From assembly GCA_905221035.1 (NCBI GenBank), contig CAJNBP010000011.1, positions 1-57,703 on the forward strand: a stretch of DNA of 57,703 nt. Reading direction: 5' to 3'. Both the position numbers and the translations under genes were made by a program. Source of the stretch: a bacterium (GTDB lineage: Bacteria > Bacillota > Bacilli > Lactobacillales > Streptococcaceae). Position 1 is the first letter of the stretch; every line of letters starts with the position of its first letter. A model generated the notes under the pieces. The model was not told where the DNA came from. It worked only from the letters and a program-made list of their open reading frames with translations, and did not search any database. Shown piece by piece: positions 49,106 through 57,359 of the stretch.

Positions 49106-49816
49106 TTATTGTTCCACTTCTTCATCATTCCAGACAAATAAAGCTCCGATTGCATTGAGGATATAAAAGATATATTTTCCGATATTGGCAAAATTTCCTT
49201 GAATGCCAGCCTTTGTCAGCTGCACAAAATTGTAAATCAACCAAAATCCCCACTGAGTTGTCAGTTTCAATGCGTTCAAAGCATTGGCAATGAGAGACAG
49301 TGCAAAGGCGATAGTTGTTACGTAGGCCAGGAGATTCATCTTGCCCCCATAGCCGATATAGTTGGTCGCAAAGGCAAAGAGGAAGGCGATGATGGAAATG
49401 ATGATGGCCGCCAATTTTAGCTGTTTTTGGCTCATTTGGTTGGGTCTGCCTTCTTGCGAAGCTTCCCATTTCTTAATAGCAAAGGTATAAATGAGGAAGG
49501 TGACAGGATAGGTGATAATGGCCGCCTTATTTCCAAGAATATAATCAATGGTGCCGGACAAAATGGTATTGACAATACCAAAGTAATTTCCCCATTTGCT
49601 TAATTTTCCCGTGAAACGAGTGGATAACATGGAAATCCCAACATTGGTTACGGAAATCAATCCAAAGGGAACAAGAGCTGTCCATGGTCCCCAGTCTACG
49701 AATTTATCGAGACGGGAGTTGAGGTAGCCAGATGCAATCGCAATCCCAACGACCAAAGCAACCCCAAAGAGGTCAAACCATTTAGATGTCGCAAAAATTT
49801 TTAGTGATTTTTTCAT
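49106..49816 (-). CDS. PnuC-like nicotinamide (ribo)nucleoside/nucleotide transporter
   Basis: This 236-residue membrane protein has about seven hydrophobic segments. The pattern WGNYFGIVNTILSG, TNYIGYGGKMNLLAYVTT and WGFWLIYNFVQLTKAG resembles the PnuC family, including the W-x-x-YN motif of the substrate site. It would import an NAD precursor by facilitated diffusion. Assignment is by family resemblance from memory. The ribosome site is weak. It is transcribed away from psaR in the same direction, 119 bases apart. Confidence 0.7.
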   Translation of the reverse strand: MKKSLKIFATSKWFDLFGVALVVGIAIASGYLNSRLDKFVDWGPWTALVPFGLISVTNVGISMLSTRFTGKLSKWGNYFGIVNTILSGTIDYILGNKAAIITYPVTFLIYTFAIKKWEASQEGRPNQMSQKQLKLAAIIISIIAFLFAFATNYIGYGGKMNLLAYVTTIAFALSLIANALNALKLTTQWGFWLIYNFVQLTKAGIQGNFANIGKYIFYILNAIGALFVWNDEEVEQ

Positions 49817-49885
49817 AGTTTAAGGTATCTTTCTTGTTTTTAACAAACATTCTACAACTAAATGAAAGTAAAATCAAATGATAGA

Positions 49886-49917
49886 AATAAAACCCTGAAA
49901 ATTTGATTTTCAGGGTT
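49886..49917 (-). terminator. Terminator after psaR
   Basis: Perfect stem AACCCTGAAAAT / ATTTTCAGGGTT with a three-base loop; on the minus strand it is followed by TTTATTTC. It separates psaR from the PnuC-like gene. Confidence 0.85.
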
Positions 49918-49935
49918 GGTGAGGGACTTGAGAAA

Positions 49936-50586
49936 TTAGTTGATTTTCTCGACATAGAGTTGTTTGGCAATGTCCATATTCACTTGTAAATCCTCGTCTT
50001 TACTAAGGATAGTGAAGGTGTTGCTGAAGCCATCAAACTGCTGGACTTGGAGCGGATCACCGATGTGAAGTGAGTGCTTGTCCAGATAATTAAGAATGTC
50101 AAAACTATCGTGCACCCGAGTCAAACGGTAAGATCCAGCTTCTTTGATATCAGCTAGTGGTAGGTTGTTGATTTCAACTAGGAGTTCTCCCTTGGCCGGA
50201 ATGGTGCCTCCATGGGGACAGGTCTTGGGGAATCCTAGTAGTTTATCCAGTCTCTCCACGAAGAGGTCAGAGACAGTGTGTTCCAAAACTTCAGCTTCCT
50301 CGTGAATCTGGTCACTCGTATAGTCTAAATGATGGACTAGAAAAACTTCAATCAAGCGGTGCTTACGATAGAGCTCAGAAACCAATTTTAGGCCTAGGTC
50401 TGTCAGTAGATAGCCACATTCCTTGTCCTTAAGGATGAGATTTTCACTCTTCATCCGTTTAATCATTTCAGTTACGGCAGGGGGAGAGACTTGCATGCGG
50501 GCAGCAATTTCCTTGTTGGTAATTTTATGCAGGTCTATGCCGATTTCATAAATACATTTTAGATAATCTTCTTTATTCGGGGTCAT
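49936..50586 (-). CDS. psaR: Manganese-dependent regulator PsaR (DtxR/MntR family)
   Basis: This 216-residue repressor has an N-terminal winged helix (ITNKEIAARMQVSPPAVTEMIKRM), a dimerisation domain with the metal-ligand residues (HRLIEVFLVHHLDYTSDQIHEEAEVLEH, Cys in FPKTCPHGG) and a C-terminal SH3-like FeoA domain (about residues 145-216). In pneumococcus it represses psaBCA when Mn2+ is abundant and is opposed by Zn2+. It is 12 kb away from its target promoter at 37535-37570. Confidence 0.92.
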   Translation of the reverse strand: MTPNKEDYLKCIYEIGIDLHKITNKEIAARMQVSPPAVTEMIKRMKSENLILKDKECGYLLTDLGLKLVSELYRKHRLIEVFLVHHLDYTSDQIHEEAEVLEHTVSDLFVERLDKLLGFPKTCPHGGTIPAKGELLVEINNLPLADIKEAGSYRLTRVHDSFDILNYLDKHSLHIGDPLQVQQFDGFSNTFTILSKDEDLQVNMDIAKQLYVEKIN

Positions 50587-50697
50587 TCGTTTCCTCTTGT
50601 CTAATATCTTTATCTAGTATATCAAAAAAAGCTAGATTTCTCTAGCTGTGACTTTTTATGTTATACTTATTGCAAGAGAAAAAACGAGGAGATAGAT

Positions 50698-51540
50698 ATG
50701 ACAAAAATAGCTCTTCTTTCAGATATTCACGGAAATACCACTGCCTTGGAGGCTGTTTTGGCAGATGCTCGGGAGCTAGGAGTGGATGAATACTGGCTTT
50801 TGGGAGATATTCTCATGCCAGGGACAGGGCGTAGAAGGATTTTGGACTTGTTGGATCAACTACCGATTACGGCTAGAGTTTTGGGAAACTGGGAAGACAG
50901 TCTGTGGCATGGTGTCCGCAAGGAATTGGATAATACTCGTCCCAGCCAACGCTATCTTTTGCGCCAGTGCCAGTATGTTTTAGAGGAAATTTCCCTAGAA
51001 GAAATTGAACTGCTCCACAATCAACCACTCCAGATCCATCGTCAGTTTGGGGATTTGACGGTGGGAATTAGCCATCATCTGCCTGATAAGAACTGGGGGC
51101 GTGAGTTGATTCATACTGGAGCGCAAGAGGATTTTGATCGCTTGGTGACCAATCCATCTTGTGATATTGCTGTTTATGGTCATATTCACCAGCAGTTGCT
51201 TCGTTACGGGACTGGTGGGCAATTGATTGTCAATCCTGGTTCGATTGGGCAACCTTTCTTTTTGGATGCCCAGTTGCGGAAGGACTTGCGGGCCCAGTAT
51301 ATGATTTTGGAGTTTGATGACCAGGGCTTGGTAGATATGGACTTCCGACGGGTGGACTACGATGTGGCAGCCGAATTGCAGCTAGCTAAAGACCTCAAAC
51401 TTCCCTATTTTGAGGTTTACTATGAAAGTCTGGTCAATGGTATCCACCATACTCATAATCAGGAATTTCTGAGAGAATTGGCCCAGAAAGAGGGTTATGA
51501 TAGGGAATTAGATGCTTGGTTGAAAAGTGGTAACGATTGA
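50698..51540 (+). CDS. Calcineurin-like metallophosphoesterase
   Basis: This 280-residue protein has the di-metal phosphoesterase motifs in order: LLSDIHGNTTALEAVL, WLLGDILMPG, LGNWED, HHLPD and YGHIHQQ, followed by NPGSIGQPF. It resembles YfcE/PDE-like enzymes, with diadenosine or cyclic-nucleotide substrates possible but not shown. The GNWED motif replaces the more usual GNHE. The ribosome site is cgaggagatagat. It diverges from psaR. Confidence 0.88.
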   Translation: MTKIALLSDIHGNTTALEAVLADARELGVDEYWLLGDILMPGTGRRRILDLLDQLPITARVLGNWEDSLWHGVRKELDNTRPSQRYLLRQCQYVLEEISLEEIELLHNQPLQIHRQFGDLTVGISHHLPDKNWGRELIHTGAQEDFDRLVTNPSCDIAVYGHIHQQLLRYGTGGQLIVNPGSIGQPFFLDAQLRKDLRAQYMILEFDDQGLVDMDFRRVDYDVAAELQLAKDLKLPYFEVYYESLVNGIHHTHNQEFLRELAQKEGYDRELDAWLKSGND

Positions 51541-51615
51541 CATTACAACTAAAAAGGGTATAATAAAAGAAAAAGAAGAGTAGAGGTAGGTTAGCCTCGT
51601 AAAAAGGAGAAGAGT

Positions 51616-52053
51616 ATGCAAATTCCAAGTAGATTTACCATTGCGACTCATATGCTGATTATCATTGCCCTCAAGGGGAAGGAAAGCAAGGTGACCAGTG
51701 ATTTTCTGGCTGCTAGTGTTGGGGTCAATCCTGTCATTATCAGAAAAACCTTGTCCCAGTTGAAGAAGGCAGAGCTGATTTCAGTAGCGCGTGGAACAGG
51801 AGGAACAGAGATTGTCAAGGACCTAAAGGACATTAGTCTCTTAGATGTTTATCAGGCGGTTGAGTGTCTTGGTAAGACAGGCCAACTTTTTAGTTTCCAT
51901 GACAATCCAAATCCAAATTGCCCAGTCGGAGCTCATATTCATGAGGTTTTGGATCAAAAATTGGAGAGAATCCAGCGAGCAATGGAGGCTGAACTTGGTC
52001 AGACCAGTCTAGAACAAGTCGTGGCCGATGCAGAGAGTCAGATGAAGGAGTGA
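51616..52053 (+). CDS. Rrf2-family transcriptional regulator
   Basis: This 145-residue winged-helix protein reads IPSRFTIATHMLIIIAL at the start, a recognition helix in VTSDFLAASVGVNPVIIRKTLSQLKKA and the wing GTGGTEI. Only a single Cys (NPNCPVG) lies where iron-sulfur Rrf2 proteins such as IscR have three, so it is probably of the YwnA/cofactor-free or redox-thiol type. It lies 75 bases after the phosphoesterase and has its own ribosome site (aaaaaggagaagagt). Targets unknown. Confidence 0.87.
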   Translation: MQIPSRFTIATHMLIIIALKGKESKVTSDFLAASVGVNPVIIRKTLSQLKKAELISVARGTGGTEIVKDLKDISLLDVYQAVECLGKTGQLFSFHDNPNPNCPVGAHIHEVLDQKLERIQRAMEAELGQTSLEQVVADAESQMKE

Positions 52054-52071
52054 TTTTTTCTTTAAAACAAG

Positions 52072-52112
52072 AAAAGCTTATGAGAAGGTTTTTGCCTTTT
52101 CATAAGCTTTTT
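52072..52112. terminator. Bidirectional terminator between the Rrf2 and lipase-like genes
   Basis: A long stem aaaagcttatgagaagg / ccttttcataagctttt with A- and T-runs at either side serves both convergent genes. Confidence 0.9.
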
Positions 52113-53186
52113 TTATCTATTTTTCCATGCTTGGTAACGGGTATCAAGCAATAATTGGGTAAGGCGTCCCATGGTTTCCCTTTCTTCTGGAGTGAGGGAT
52201 TGCGCTTGGACAAAGAGATGATGAATGTGTTCAATAGCCTTGAAGGAAGATAGGTCATTAATGGAGCTAATCCCAGCATCTAGAATGGTGCCAAAGAAGA
52301 GGTCGAAGTAGAGCTGGAGTTCTTCATCAGGGACTGTCGCTACCCATTCTTTAAAGGTTGTGTCTACTTGTTGGCTATCACTGTTGGTCTTATCCAGTTG
52401 GACGAAGTGCTTATCCTCAATCTGCCAGCTAAAGGTATCGTGCTGGGCGATGCCACCCAAGGCAGTGCTCTGAACGATGATTTGGTGGGCAGGAATTTCC
52501 AGCATCCTACCGATAATGGAACCTTGTGGAATGAAGACCTTGGTTCTATCCATTATCCTTTGATAACCTTCGGTCTGTGTCAATTCTGTGTGGAGACCAG
52601 GCGCATCAAATGTATAAACTGCTGTGATCTGATCTTGCAAGCTTTGCTCAATTTGGCTAGCAGCATAGATGGCTAAATTTCCTCCCTTGGAATGCCCAGC
52701 CAGAATGACCTTTTGCTTAGGATGGTGGATAAAAAAGTTCTCTAAATAGTGGAGGGCGTGCTTTTGAGCAGGAATTTCCTTCATATAGGTCAGGTGGAAA
52801 TCTTCCTTCCAGCCAATGATACTGTCATCTGTCCCACGAAAGACAATCAGATAGGTATCGAGAGTGAGGCGGTAGGACATAGCCGCAAATTGCTTTTGCA
52901 GTTCAGGGTCAATGTCGTTGATAAAATGGGAGAGTTTGCAATTTTTGAAGCGCTTGTGTTGAGCTAGTTCATCTAATAACTGGAGGCGATTTTTACTGGT
53001 CAGCATGTTAGATTCTCTTGGAACCTGAGGAGCTAGGTCTAAAAGCCGCTGAGGACTTGAGGAGACTAGATTATCAAAGGGGAGGTAGGTTGTTTCTGTT
53101 AAGGCTAGAATGTCTAATTCATTTAAAGGAAGGTCATAAAAGGAATCGTATGCGACATCTTTCAGGTAGTCAAAAATATTGGCCAT
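52113..53186 (-). CDS. DUF2974 (Mbeg1-like) alpha/beta hydrolase
   Basis: This 357-residue cytoplasmic protein has an alpha/beta hydrolase core with the nucleophile elbow GHSKGGNLAIYAA (near residues 168-180), preceded by the oxyanion segment IVFRGTDDSIIGWKEDF as in class 3 lipases. Asp in YTFDAPG and a downstream His could complete the triad. DUF2974 proteins have no established substrate. No signal peptide is seen. It is convergent with the Rrf2 gene. Confidence 0.82.
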   Translation of the reverse strand: MANIFDYLKDVAYDSFYDLPLNELDILALTETTYLPFDNLVSSSPQRLLDLAPQVPRESNMLTSKNRLQLLDELAQHKRFKNCKLSHFINDIDPELQKQFAAMSYRLTLDTYLIVFRGTDDSIIGWKEDFHLTYMKEIPAQKHALHYLENFFIHHPKQKVILAGHSKGGNLAIYAASQIEQSLQDQITAVYTFDAPGLHTELTQTEGYQRIMDRTKVFIPQGSIIGRMLEIPAHQIIVQSTALGGIAQHDTFSWQIEDKHFVQLDKTNSDSQQVDTTFKEWVATVPDEELQLYFDLFFGTILDAGISSINDLSSFKAIEHIHHLFVQAQSLTPEERETMGRLTQLLLDTRYQAWKNR

Positions 53187-53341
53187 AAAAGCTCCTTTCT
53201 TTTTATTTATCTTATCAAATTTCCCTTAAATTAGCTAGTAGTATTGGCTGTTTGTACTGGCTAAAAACAAGCTCTTTCAAATTCAGTTTCAGACCTTCGA
53301 GCATGGAAAAATCTGTTATAATAATAGAAAAGGAGGAGCGC

Positions 53342-54019
53342 ATGCACAAGATTTTACTAGTAGAAGATGATCAGGTTATTCGTCAACAGGTCGGGAAAAT
53401 GCTCTCTGAATGGGGATTTGAAGTGGTCTTGGTAGAAGACTTTATGGAAGTTTTGAGCCTTTTTGTCCAGTCGGAACCTCATCTGGTTCTCATGGATATT
53501 GGCTTACCCTTGTTTAATGGCTATCATTGGTGTCAGGAGATTCGCAAGATTTCTAAGGTGCCGATTATGTTTCTGTCTTCCAGAGACCAGGCTATGGATA
53601 TCGTCATGGCGATTAATATGGGGGCGGATGACTTTGTGACCAAGCCTTTTGACCAGCAGGTTCTTCTAGCCAAGGTTCAGGGCTTGTTGCGTCGTTCCTA
53701 TGAGTTTGGGCGTGACGAGAGTCTACTGGAATATGCCGGTGTGATCCTCAATACCAAATCCATGGATTTACATTATCAAGGGCAAGTCTTGAATTTGACC
53801 AAGAATGAATTCCAGATTTTACGTGTTTTGTTTGAGCATGCGGGCAATATCGTAGCGCGTGACGACCTGATGCGGGAACTTTGGAACAGTGACTTTTTCA
53901 TTGATGACAATACCCTCTCTGTTAATGTGGCTCGTTTGCGTAAAAAATTGGAAGAGCAGGGTTTGATAGGATTTATCGAGACCAAGAAAGGGATAGGGTA
54001 CGGACTGAAGCATGCTTGA
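53342..54019 (+). CDS. rr01: Response regulator of two-component system 01 (OmpR family)
   Basis: This 225-residue regulator has a receiver domain with the phospho-acceptor Asp52 (LVLMDIGLP), acidic pair VEDD and Lys in DFVTKPF, then a winged-helix OmpR DNA-binding domain (LTKNEFQILRVLFEHAG, VNVARLRKKLEE). The ATG at 53342 is chosen for its strong ribosome site (aaaggaggagcgc) and the normal MHKILLVEDD start; the frame is open 30 codons earlier. It overlaps the kinase gene by eight bases. Confidence 0.93.
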   Translation: MHKILLVEDDQVIRQQVGKMLSEWGFEVVLVEDFMEVLSLFVQSEPHLVLMDIGLPLFNGYHWCQEIRKISKVPIMFLSSRDQAMDIVMAINMGADDFVTKPFDQQVLLAKVQGLLRRSYEFGRDESLLEYAGVILNTKSMDLHYQGQVLNLTKNEFQILRVLFEHAGNIVARDDLMRELWNSDFFIDDNTLSVNVARLRKKLEEQGLIGFIETKKGIGYGLKHA

Positions 54020-54986
54020 TTGGAAACAATTTTTTCTAGCCTATCTGCGCTCCCGTAGTCGTCTGTTGGTCTATCTGCTTGCTTTAGCATTTCTGGTTTT
54101 GCTCTTTCAGTTTTTATTTGCCAGTTTAGGAATTTACTTTCTCTATTTTTTCCTCTTGTGTTGCTTTATAACCATTTTATTTTTCACTTGGGACATATTG
54201 GTGGAAATGCAGGTCTATCGTCAGGAAATTCTTTATGGGGAAAGGGAAGCTAAATCTCCATTGGAAAGGGTTTTGTCTGAGAAACTAGAAGCGCATGAGA
54301 TGGAACTTTACCAGCAGAGATCAGATGCAGAAAGAAAACTGACGGATTTGCTGGATTACTATACCTTGTGGGTCCATCAGATTAAGACGCCCATTGCAGC
54401 TAGTCAATTGTTAGTTACAGAAGTAGCTGACCGCCAACTGAAGCAGCAGCTAGAACAGGAAATTTTCAAGATAGACTCCTATACTAATCTAGTCTTACAG
54501 TACCTGCGTTTAGAAAGTTTTCATGATGATTTGGTCTTAAAGCAGGTTCAAATTGAAGACTTGGTCAAGGAAATACTTCGTAAATATGCCCTTTTCTTTA
54601 TTCAAAAAGGCTTAAGTGTCAATCTGCATGACCTTGATAAAGAAATTGTGACGGATAAAAAGTGGCTGTTAGTAGTCATTGAGCAAATCATCTCCAACAG
54701 TCTCAAGTACACCAAGGAAGGTGGTCTGGAGATTTATATGGACGGTCAAGAGCTCTGTATCAAGGATACGGGAATAGGGATAAAAAACAGTGATGTTCTC
54801 CGAGTCTTTGAACGTGGCTTTTCAGGCTACAATGGTCGCCTAACCCAGCAGTCCTCTGGCCTTGGCCTTTACCTATCTAAGAAAATTTCTGAAGAACTGG
54901 GTCACCAGATTCGTATCGAGTCTGAGGTTGGAAAAGGAACGACAGTAAGGATTCAGTTTGCTCAAGTGAACTTAGTACTTGAGTGA
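54012..54986 (+). CDS. hk01: Sensor histidine kinase of two-component system 01
   Basis: This 324-residue kinase has two membrane helices with almost no loop between them (about residues 18-38 and 40-60), so it is an intramembrane-sensing type. The phospho-acceptor His122 is in WVHQIKTPIAAS. The ATPase domain has the N box (IISNSLKYTKEGG), G1 (IKDTGIGI) and G2 (SSGLGLYLSKKI). Kinases of this type in Firmicutes often sense antimicrobial peptides together with BceAB transporters, but no such transporter adjoins it here. It overlaps rr01 by eight bases. Confidence 0.93.
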   Translation: MLDWKQFFLAYLRSRSRLLVYLLALAFLVLLFQFLFASLGIYFLYFFLLCCFITILFFTWDILVEMQVYRQEILYGEREAKSPLERVLSEKLEAHEMELYQQRSDAERKLTDLLDYYTLWVHQIKTPIAASQLLVTEVADRQLKQQLEQEIFKIDSYTNLVLQYLRLESFHDDLVLKQVQIEDLVKEILRKYALFFIQKGLSVNLHDLDKEIVTDKKWLLVVIEQIISNSLKYTKEGGLEIYMDGQELCIKDTGIGIKNSDVLRVFERGFSGYNGRLTQQSSGLGLYLSKKISEELGHQIRIESEVGKGTTVRIQFAQVNLVLE

Positions 54987-54995
54987 GAATAGACA

Positions 54996-55054
54996 ATGAG
55001 ATTGAGTTAAAACTCATTTTTTCCAGGAATTGAGTTTTTACCCAATCTCTTTTT
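54996..55054 (+). terminator. Terminator after hk01
   Basis: Long imperfect stem: gagattgagttaaaactca pairs with tgagtttttacccaatctc, ending in a T-run. The following 55055-55430 is AT-rich with no gene that I can support. Confidence 0.8.
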
Positions 55055-55431
55055 GCTATATTTCAGGATATCTGAAGACTGTTTTTTACAAAACGAATAA
55101 TAGAATTTTTAATACGGATATAGTATAAATACTGCTTCAAAGTGAAGTTTTGTATGCTTTATACTTTTATTGAGTATAAAATCTATAAACTAAGGTGGAA
55201 TTACAAAAATTAATTTGAGATGAAGTGAATTGTAGACTTGAGAAATGTCTCCTATTCGATTTCAGAATGAATCGTTGATACAGGATTAAAAGAACTGCAG
55301 CTTTCTTTTTATTTTGAATGAGATAGGTGTATATAGATTTGTGTAACTGGTGTAGAACTGTTTCCAAAGAATTATTGAATGTATCGAATACACACATTCT
55401 ATTGATTTTGAACCAGTTTTTAATTTCTAAA

Positions 55432-55440
55432 TGTTATAAT
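55432..55440 (+). promoter_or_regulatory. Extended -10 promoter of the decayed regulator
   Basis: TGTTATAAT at 55432-55440 is a consensus extended -10, 27 bases before the broken regulator's ATG. It could still drive the downstream ABC exporter, since no terminator is seen before it. Confidence 0.5.
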
Positions 55441-55467
55441 AGTTTTATCAAGTAAAAGGAGACTGCC

Positions 55468-55573
55468 ATGATTGGAGACAATATAAAATTCTTACGAAAA
55501 TCACATAATCTGATATAACCAGAATTTTCACGGATTGTGGGTGTGTCACGAAATAGCCTAAATCGTTAGAAAA
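55468..55573 (+). pseudogene. XRE-family helix-turn-helix regulator, broken by stop codons
   Basis: Behind aaaggagactgcc, an ATG opens MIGDNIKFLRKSHNLI, then TAA (55516-55518), then PEFSRIVGVSRNSLNR, TAG, KN, TGA. Intact relatives read T-Q-P-E-F at the first stop and R-Y-E-N at the second, so single-base changes made stops in the helix-turn-helix. Frame and spacing are otherwise kept for about 35 codons, after which the similarity ends. The gene seems joined to the radical-SAM remnant by a deletion. Confidence 0.75.
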
Positions 55574-55835
55574 ACTGAAAAAGCTTACTTTCAATAGAAG
55601 TATTGAAAATATTCATTTTACATCTATCAAAGAAATATGGGATAGACCTATATTTTACAAAATAGCAAATTATACTTTGAATGATAGTAAAAACTGCAGT
55701 ACTTGTGTGATTGCCAATTCTTGCACTCAATGTCCTGGTATCGCACTATCTGAAACAGGGAATAGTAGAGATTGTTCTTTGATATGTAAAAAAACAGCAT
55801 TAGCAAGGAGTATCGTATATGCTACCATATCTTAA
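55557..55835 (+). pseudogene. C-terminal SPASM remnant of a radical SAM peptide maturase
   Basis: An open frame without a start codon reads through 92 codons to a TAA at 55833. It includes NIHFTSIKEIWDRPIFYKI, which matches the segment before the SPASM domain in radical SAM maturases. A cysteine cluster follows: CSTC, then SCTQC, then DCSLIC, of the kind that binds auxiliary Fe-S clusters. The N-terminal CxxxCxxC radical SAM core is missing. The 3' end overlaps the ABC exporter start by 17 bases, showing that the two genes were coupled. This gene is too degraded to make an active enzyme; the family call is from motif spacing. Confidence 0.65.
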
Positions 55836-57330
55836 AACTATTAGATGGTATCTCTTCTTTAATTTTCTTTTTGGTTCAATATCGAATATCTGCACTGCCT
55901 TGTTACCGTATTTCACGCAGGCATTAATCAAAGGGGATTATCAAGTAGCTCTATATGGTTACTCTATGTCAGTGGCAGGCTATTTGAGTTGTAACTATAT
56001 CCAAATGCTACTGGATTGGAAGCAGGGGATTATCTTTTCGACTACTTTGAAAAATGAGTGGTTTCGTTCACTTCTGGGACTCAGCCATCACGATTTTAAG
56101 CAGAAAACAGTAGCAGAGTACATTTCCTATCAATCTAATGACCTAGATTCGTTGGAAAAGGATTACCTCCCTCCATTGATGAGTTTTATCAAACAAATTT
56201 TACGTATCATCATTTATGCTTTCATTATTAGCAGAACAATTAATCCTATTGTATCACTGATTTTAATCTTTTCCACTGGAATTAGTATTCAAATTCCTAA
56301 AATCGTTGGGAAGTTGACCGCTAATCGTAGACAGGTTTACTTGAAAAAACAAGGAGATTACTATCGAACTTTGGAGGATTTGCTCATGGGACATCATTTG
56401 GTAAATAAACTAACTATGTCGCATTTTTTGAATCAACAAAAGAGTTCTCTAAAGAATTTGCAGGATAAGTATTTTAAGTATGGTTTGACAAAAATTACAG
56501 GCATCTTATTGACAGGTGTTTCTTTTGAATTCATTAGTCTTGTTCTGTTTATTTATTTAGCCTACTCTCTATCTCACCAGCAACTCGGTATTCCTGAGGT
56601 GGTGGCGAGTTTAGGATATATTAATGCTTTTTCTGAACCAATACAGGAAATCCTTTATGATTTACAAATGTTAGAGTCCGTAAAGCCTGTAATCAAGAGT
56701 TTTCAAAACATTGTTGGGAGCCCCGTTTCAGTTCAAGCACCTCAACATTCTTTTGATACGATTACTTTGAAAAACATTTCCAAACAACTGGGAGAATCAA
56801 AATTGATAATTACTTCCGCTACGATTCAAAAAGGGGATAAAATTGCGCTTATTGGTAAGAATGGGTCTGGAAAAAGTAGTCTTCTCAACATTTTAAATGG
56901 AACAGATGAAGATTTTGAAGGACAAATTGTGCTAGATGGGCTTGTTTTGGACCATCTTTGGGGAAGATTCGGTATGATTCTGCAACAAGAACATACAATT
57001 ATTTCGAGTTATGAAAATAATGTAACGCTATTCAATAGTTTCAATGAAAAATTCAGAGAAGAAGATTTTGAAAAAATTCCACCACAATCCCTGTCAGGTG
57101 GTCAGCAACAACGAATGTATTTAAATCGTGAGAAAAATCGTAAAAATCCATTGCTTATCCTAGACGAACCTTTCTCTGCCTTGGATACTAATCAGTTTAA
57201 AATGGAATTGGAAAGAGTTCTGGAACTACCAAGTGCCGTCATTGTTACTTTACATCGCCAAAACGAATTATTAAGTAAGTTTGACCAAGTTTGGGAAATT
57301 AAGAATGGAGAACTTGTAATTTTGAAATAG
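55819..57330 (+). CDS. ABC exporter with fused membrane and ATPase domains (peptide-exporter type)
   Basis: This 503-residue half-transporter has about five or six membrane helices (residues 10-300) and an ATPase domain with Walker A GKNGSGKSS, Q-loop ILQQEH, signature LSGGQQQR, Walker B LLILDEPFSALD and switch His TLHR. Only about 35 residues separate the Q-loop and signature, versus about 50-60 in most exporters, so the helical subdomain is short or partly deleted. No N-terminal C39 peptidase is present. Its start overlaps the radical-SAM remnant, so its original cargo was probably the modified peptide. It should work as a homodimer if still active. Confidence 0.85.
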   Translation: MLPYLKTIRWYLFFNFLFGSISNICTALLPYFTQALIKGDYQVALYGYSMSVAGYLSCNYIQMLLDWKQGIIFSTTLKNEWFRSLLGLSHHDFKQKTVAEYISYQSNDLDSLEKDYLPPLMSFIKQILRIIIYAFIISRTINPIVSLILIFSTGISIQIPKIVGKLTANRRQVYLKKQGDYYRTLEDLLMGHHLVNKLTMSHFLNQQKSSLKNLQDKYFKYGLTKITGILLTGVSFEFISLVLFIYLAYSLSHQQLGIPEVVASLGYINAFSEPIQEILYDLQMLESVKPVIKSFQNIVGSPVSVQAPQHSFDTITLKNISKQLGESKLIITSATIQKGDKIALIGKNGSGKSSLLNILNGTDEDFEGQIVLDGLVLDHLWGRFGMILQQEHTIISSYENNVTLFNSFNEKFREEDFEKIPPQSLSGGQQQRMYLNREKNRKNPLLILDEPFSALDTNQFKMELERVLELPSAVIVTLHRQNELLSKFDQVWEIKNGELVILK

Positions 57331-57359
57331 CTAAATTATAAAGAATAAAACGCATAGTA

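Noticed and set aside
55150..55180. tatacttttattgagtata, resembling both ends of a BOX joined together
   Set aside because: Too short to tell a collapsed BOX from chance; the boxA and boxC cores are missing.
55167..55397. A 76-codon minus-strand frame in the gap before the decayed peptide locus
   Set aside because: No ribosome site and no recognisable similarity; the composition matches AT-rich spacer. It cannot be excluded as a remnant of something.
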